Positions 6,302-9,251 of a stretch of DNA of 9,251 nt are shown here, one piece after another (the stretch's first letter is position 1; every line of letters begins with the position of its first letter). The position numbers and the translations under genes were made by a program. The DNA lies in NCBI GenBank assembly GCA_029213105.1, contig JARGNS010000114.1, positions 1-9,251 of the forward strand, read 5' to 3'. This DNA is from Planctomycetota bacterium. Its GTDB lineage: Bacteria; Planctomycetota; PLA2; JAEUHO01. The notes beneath the pieces are model-generated. The model made no database searches. It was not told where the DNA came from and saw only the letters and a list, made by a program, of their open reading frames with translations.

Positions 6302-7696
6302 ATGCCCCGCACACACCTCGTTCTCGCCGGCTGGCTTGCCTTCGCCGCCACGCTGGCCCTGCTCATGCCGCCTTCCGCGGCCGTCGCCAAGACCTGGTCC
6401 AGCGACGAGCAGAACGTCATCCTCGAGATCCCCGAGGGCGCCAACCCCTGGACGTGGCTCAGCCACAACCCCGCCTGGGGCAAGGCCGGCATCGTCAAGG
6501 CCGCCAAGCGCGAGCTGGTCAAGCTCAAGGGCGGCAAGCCCGCCGGCGGCCTCGGCGCCCTGATGCACCTCGCCGTGCGCGACGCCGAGGAAGGCGTGAG
6601 CGTCGAGGACCTCGCCGACGACGACGATGTGCGCGAGTTCCTCCTCAAGCGCTTCAAGGGCAGCGAGGGTGACGTCGAGAGCGAAGTGACGACGATGGGC
6701 GCGGACGGCAAGTTCGACCACCCCGCCCTCGTCCTGCGCACCAAGGGCAAGGCCAACGACCTCAAGGCCAAGGAAGGCGCCTGCGAGGGCATCCTGCTGG
6801 CCACGATCGCCCGCGGCAAGCTGATCATGATGCGGCTCTACGCCTGGCCCAGCGAGTACGACGAAGAGGGCCTGTCGGTCGACATCAACTACATGGAGAG
6901 CAACGCGCTCTCGTTGATCACCGCCAAGGAGAAGAAGACCAAGAAGGCCGCGCCGAAGAAGGCCGCCCCCGAGAAGGGCGACGGCGACGACGAGCCCGGC
7001 GACGAAGGCGAGGAGGAGTACCTCGAGTTCCGCGCGCAGCGCTGGACGATGACCAAGCACAAGAAGATCAAGCGCCTCGAGATCACCGACGAAGAGAAGA
7101 CGGACTTCCTCGTCTTCAAGGCGGCGGACTCCGATCGCATGGGCAGCTACGCCTTCTACATCTACGGCCCGCCGAACACCCAGTACATCGACGGCGTGCA
7201 GGCCCCGCCGCCGAACCTCATGCGCTGGATCGGCCCCAGCTGGTGGCAGAACTTCGACAACAACCACCCCAAGGGCGAGCTCGCCACCTGGAAGTGGCCC
7301 AAGAAGCCCCAGACCAAGGGCGCGAAGACCTTCCTGACGCTGCCGTACATGGAGGAAGAGAAGAACCGCAAGGTCATCTTCAAGGCCGGCAAGAAGCGTC
7401 CCGTCGAGGTTGACGCCTCCGACATGATCAAGAAGCTCGGCTTCGCCCAGAAGGTGAAGAAGAACAACATCGGCCCGAAGGGCAAGGGCGGCGAGGCCGT
7501 GCGCGGCAGCATGGTCGGCAAGCGCCCGGCCGGCGGCTTCCCCGGCTTCGAGACGGTCTACCGCTTCGCGTTCCGCAACCGCGAGCACAGCTACCGCATC
7601 TTCGTGACCTTCAGCGGCATGGCCTACAAGAAGTGGGGCGAGGCGATTCGCCTCACCCTCGAGTCCATCGAGTTCGGCAAGAAGTTCAAGGACTGA
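6302..7696 (+). CDS. Secreted protein of unknown function with two modules, paralogue of the preceding gene
   Basis: This 464-residue protein matches no family I know. The start at ATG 6302 is chosen because GGGAG (6291-6295) lies six bases upstream and the first 29 residues form a signal peptide (WLAFAATLALLMPPSAAVA, cut before KTW). A longer GTG start at 6143 would bury the signal inside the previous gene. Module 1 (about 32-205) has NVILEIPEGANPWTW (38-52) where the neighbour has FTWTLPNDW. A linker with a Lys/Ala-rich half (210-223) and an acidic half (226-239) leads to module 2 (about 240-464), rich in Trp, Tyr and Lys. The C-terminal strand-helix (429-464) resembles that of the preceding protein and both end in K-F-K. 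C161 is the only cysteine. With a 35-base gap, the two genes are probably one operon, possibly with products working at the same place. Confidence 0.85.
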   Translation: MPRTHLVLAGWLAFAATLALLMPPSAAVAKTWSSDEQNVILEIPEGANPWTWLSHNPAWGKAGIVKAAKRELVKLKGGKPAGGLGALMHLAVRDAEEGVSVEDLADDDDVREFLLKRFKGSEGDVESEVTTMGADGKFDHPALVLRTKGKANDLKAKEGACEGILLATIARGKLIMMRLYAWPSEYDEEGLSVDINYMESNALSLITAKEKKTKKAAPKKAAPEKGDGDDEPGDEGEEEYLEFRAQRWTMTKHKKIKRLEITDEEKTDFLVFKAADSDRMGSYAFYIYGPPNTQYIDGVQAPPPNLMRWIGPSWWQNFDNNHPKGELATWKWPKKPQTKGAKTFLTLPYMEEEKNRKVIFKAGKKRPVEVDASDMIKKLGFAQKVKKNNIGPKGKGGEAVRGSMVGKRPAGGFPGFETVYRFAFRNREHSYRIFVTFSGMAYKKWGEAIRLTLESIEFGKKFKD

Positions 7697-7739
7697 GCCG
7701 ACGCCGCGTCGCACCGGGTGGGGTCGCCTGTACGCCCCG

Positions 7740-7753
7740 CGCCGCTTCCGGCG
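7740..7753 (+). terminator. Hairpin between the secreted-protein operon and truD
   Basis: CGCCG-CTTC-CGGCG is a perfect five-pair hairpin with a four-base loop in the 69-base gap. A looser GGGG/CCCC pairing (7720-7723 with 7735-7738) lies just before it. No T-run follows, so it could be a weak terminator, a Rho-related structure, or simply part of the truD promoter region, since TAGCCT begins at the next base. Confidence 0.2.
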
Positions 7754-7759
7754 TAGCCT
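7754..7759 (+). promoter_or_regulatory. Possible -10 element giving a leaderless truD mRNA
   Basis: TAGCCT fits TAnnnT and ends six bases before GTG 7766, the spacing expected when transcription begins at the start codon itself. truD lacks any Shine-Dalgarno motif, which agrees with a leaderless mRNA. No good -35 box is seen. Confidence 0.25.
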
Positions 7760-7765
7760 GCGCGG

Positions 7766-9022
7766 GTGAGCGCTCCCGACCTCCTGCATGATCCCGCCGG
7801 CGTGGCCACCCTCGATGGGCTGGCCGCCGGCCTCGGCGGCGTCATCAAGGAGCGGGCCGAGGACTTCCTCGTCGAGGAGATCCCCCTCTACCGCCCCTCC
7901 GGGCGCGGCGACCACACGATCACGCTGATCGAGAAGCGCGCCACCCCCACCTTCGACGCCCTGCTGTTCCTCAGCAAGACGGCCAAGGTCAGCGAGCGCG
8001 TGATCGGCTACGCGGGCCTCAAGGACGCCCGCGCCGTCGCACGCCAGTACGTCTCGCTGCCCAAGGTGCGCCCCGAGCGCGTCCTCGGCATCCGGCACCG
8101 GAAGTTCAAGGTGCTCACGGCGGTGCGCAACGAGAAGCCGCTGAAGATCGGCCACCTGCTCGGCAACCGCTTCACGATCAAGATCCGCGGCGCCGACCTC
8201 TCGCGCGTCGACGCGGCCCGCGAGGTCCTCGAGACGCTGGTCCGGCGCGGCATGCCCAATGCCTACGGCGGCCAGCGCTTCGGCACGCGCCAGGACGGTC
8301 ACCTGCTGGGCCGGGCGATGCTGCACGAGGACTGGCGCGAGTTCGTCGACCAGCTGCTGGGACGGCCCATGTCCCTCGAGATGAACCCCCTGATGGTGCA
8401 GGCCCGCCACGCCTACGACGAAGGCAAGCTGGAGGAGGCCCAGGCGCTCTTCCCCCTGAAGCACCGCACCGAGAAGAAGGCCGCCGGCGTGCTCGCGCGC
8501 GGCGGGTCGCCCAAGGACGCCTTCGAGGCCATGGGCCGCGGCCCCCGCCGGATCTGGCTCTCCGCCTGGCAGTCCTACCTGTTCAACCTCGTCCTCGACC
8601 AGCGCATGCGCGACGGCACCAGCGACCGCCTCCTGAAGGGCGACATCGCCTGGCTGCACGACTCCAGCGCCACCGTCCGCGTCCGGGACCCCGAGGCCGA
8701 CGCGGCCCGCGCCAAGGCCCTCGTCATGTCGCCCACGGGGCCCCTGGTGGGCTACGACGGCGCCATGCCCACGGACGAGGCCGGCGCGATCGAGCAGGCC
8801 ATCCTGGACGCCCAGGGGGCCGACCCCGAGGCGTTCCGCGAGGGCCACGGCCGCGCCCGCGGGCTGCGGCGCCCCCTGCGGGTGCCCCTCGAGGAGGCCA
8901 GCCTGGACGTGGATCACGAGGGCTGCGTCGTCGTGCGCTTCGTGCTGCCCCCGGGCGCCTTCGCCACCGTCGCCCTCCGGCACCTCATGGAGAGCCCGGA
9001 CGGCGTCGGAAAGCGCCTGTAG
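7766..9022 (+). CDS. truD: tRNA pseudouridine(13) synthase TruD
   Basis: TruD converts uridine-13 in the D-arm of tRNA to pseudouridine in the cytoplasm. The 418-residue product is longer than E. coli TruD (349). Family motifs are present in order: DFLVEEIPLY (33-42), YAGLKDARAVARQ (82-94) with catalytic Asp87 (Asp80 in E. coli), PNAYGGQRFG (164-173), RRIWLSAWQSYLFN (261-274), RGLRRPLRVP (365-374) and the C-terminal FVLPPGAFATVALRHLME (392-409). Two departures are visible. The residue after the catalytic Asp is Ala instead of the usual Arg/Lys, and NYFG is NAYG, so Tyr167 takes the place of the aromatic Phe that contacts the target base. Both look tolerable. The GTG start at 7766 has no Shine-Dalgarno sequence; GTG 7802 (Val13) is an alternative that keeps all motifs. 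A ParA gene starts 12 bases after the stop. Confidence 0.93.
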   Translation: MSAPDLLHDPAGVATLDGLAAGLGGVIKERAEDFLVEEIPLYRPSGRGDHTITLIEKRATPTFDALLFLSKTAKVSERVIGYAGLKDARAVARQYVSLPKVRPERVLGIRHRKFKVLTAVRNEKPLKIGHLLGNRFTIKIRGADLSRVDAAREVLETLVRRGMPNAYGGQRFGTRQDGHLLGRAMLHEDWREFVDQLLGRPMSLEMNPLMVQARHAYDEGKLEEAQALFPLKHRTEKKAAGVLARGGSPKDAFEAMGRGPRRIWLSAWQSYLFNLVLDQRMRDGTSDRLLKGDIAWLHDSSATVRVRDPEADAARAKALVMSPTGPLVGYDGAMPTDEAGAIEQAILDAQGADPEAFREGHGRARGLRRPLRVPLEEASLDVDHEGCVVVRFVLPPGAFATVALRHLMESPDGVGKRL

Positions 9023-9034
9023 GATCCAGGGAAC

Positions 9035-9251
9035 GTGCGAGTCGTCGCGATCCTCAACCAGAAGGGCGGCGTGGGCAAGACCACCACCGCCGTGAACCTC
9101 GGTGCCGCGCTGGCACTGCGGGGGCGCTCGGTGCTGCTCATCGATGCCGACCCGCAGGGCAACCTGACCGATCACCTCGGTCTGGACGAGAAGCTCGGTG
9201 ACGTCACCGTCTACGCCGTCCTCACCGACAACGCCCCCATCCAGAGCGCCG
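9035..9251 (+). CDS. parA: ParA/Soj-family partition ATPase, 5' part only
   Basis: A coding frame opens at GTG 9035 and continues past the window end, giving 72 residues. KGGVGKTT (10-17) is the deviant Walker A motif of the ParA/MinD group, with signature Lys10 and catalytic Lys15. LLIDADPQGN (34-43) is the following conserved strand, where the PQGN ending points to ParA/Soj rather than MinD. The motif begins only nine residues from the start, so this is a short form without an N-terminal DNA-binding domain, as in chromosomal Soj. Such ATPases bind DNA non-specifically when ATP-loaded and move ParB-parS complexes. CAGGGA (9027-9032) is a poorly spaced ribosome binding site; AGGA at 9021-9024 overlaps the truD stop. 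The 12-base gap suggests co-transcription with truD. Whether parB follows cannot be seen. Confidence 0.9.
   Translation, partial: MRVVAILNQKGGVGKTTTAVNLGAALALRGRSVLLIDADPQGNLTDHLGLDEKLGDVTVYAVLTDNAPIQSA

Noticed and set aside
3942..6314. Antisense open frame of 790 codons from the gyrA end across the first secreted gene
   Set aside because: It is a shadow of the plus-strand genes. The sense frame has a signal peptide and ribosome binding site, and this frame has no recognisable domain.
6095..9175. Antisense open frame of 1026 codons across the second secreted gene, truD and parA
   Set aside because: It is opposite truD and parA, whose family motifs are unambiguous. Its composition is typical of antisense frames in GC-rich DNA.

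Overview
This window is chromosomal DNA from a high-GC bacterium. The best guess for the group is Planctomycetota, with moderate confidence. That rests on the GyrA sequence around the active site (Gln and Pro where E. coli GyrA has Ser83 and Asp87, a combination I recall from planctomycete GyrA proteins), on the large secreted proteins of unknown function, and on a secreted relative of the C45 acyltransferases. No database was searched. There are five complete genes and one truncated gene. I see no tRNA, rRNA, CRISPR array, insertion sequence or phage gene.

Layout. Positions 1-147 hold no convincing complete gene. A minus-strand gene (148-1245) encodes a secreted protein that looks like a C45 (acyl-CoA:6-APA acyltransferase-like) hydrolase but seems to lack the nucleophile. 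A divergent intergenic region (1246-1510) follows, with several inverted and direct repeats and a possible 18-codon leader ORF. The plus-strand gene gyrA (1511-4132) encodes DNA gyrase subunit A, complete with active-site tyrosine, GyrA box, six C-terminal blades and an acidic tail; gyrB is not adjacent. A GC-rich, repeat-bearing spacer of about 360 bases (4133-4493) follows. Its last 60 bases look like a promoter and a structured 5' leader.

Next come two secreted proteins of unknown function (4494-6266 and 6302-7696), 35 bases apart and probably one operon. Both appear to be built from repeated modules of about 150-200 residues joined by acidic linkers. They look like diverged paralogues, with three modules in the first and two in the second. 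This pair is the least explained part of the window. The last block is truD (7766-9022, tRNA pseudouridine-13 synthase) followed 12 bases later by a ParA/Soj-family ATPase that runs off the window end (9035 onward).

How the genes fit together. gyrA (DNA topology), truD (tRNA modification) and parA (chromosome or plasmid segregation) are housekeeping genes that happen to be neighbours. Only truD-parA and the two secreted genes look co-transcribed. The secreted pair and the C45-like protein would act outside the cytoplasm, but nothing in the sequence ties the two loci together. Long open frames occur antisense to nearly every gene; these follow from the GC-rich third codon positions and are not treated as genes.
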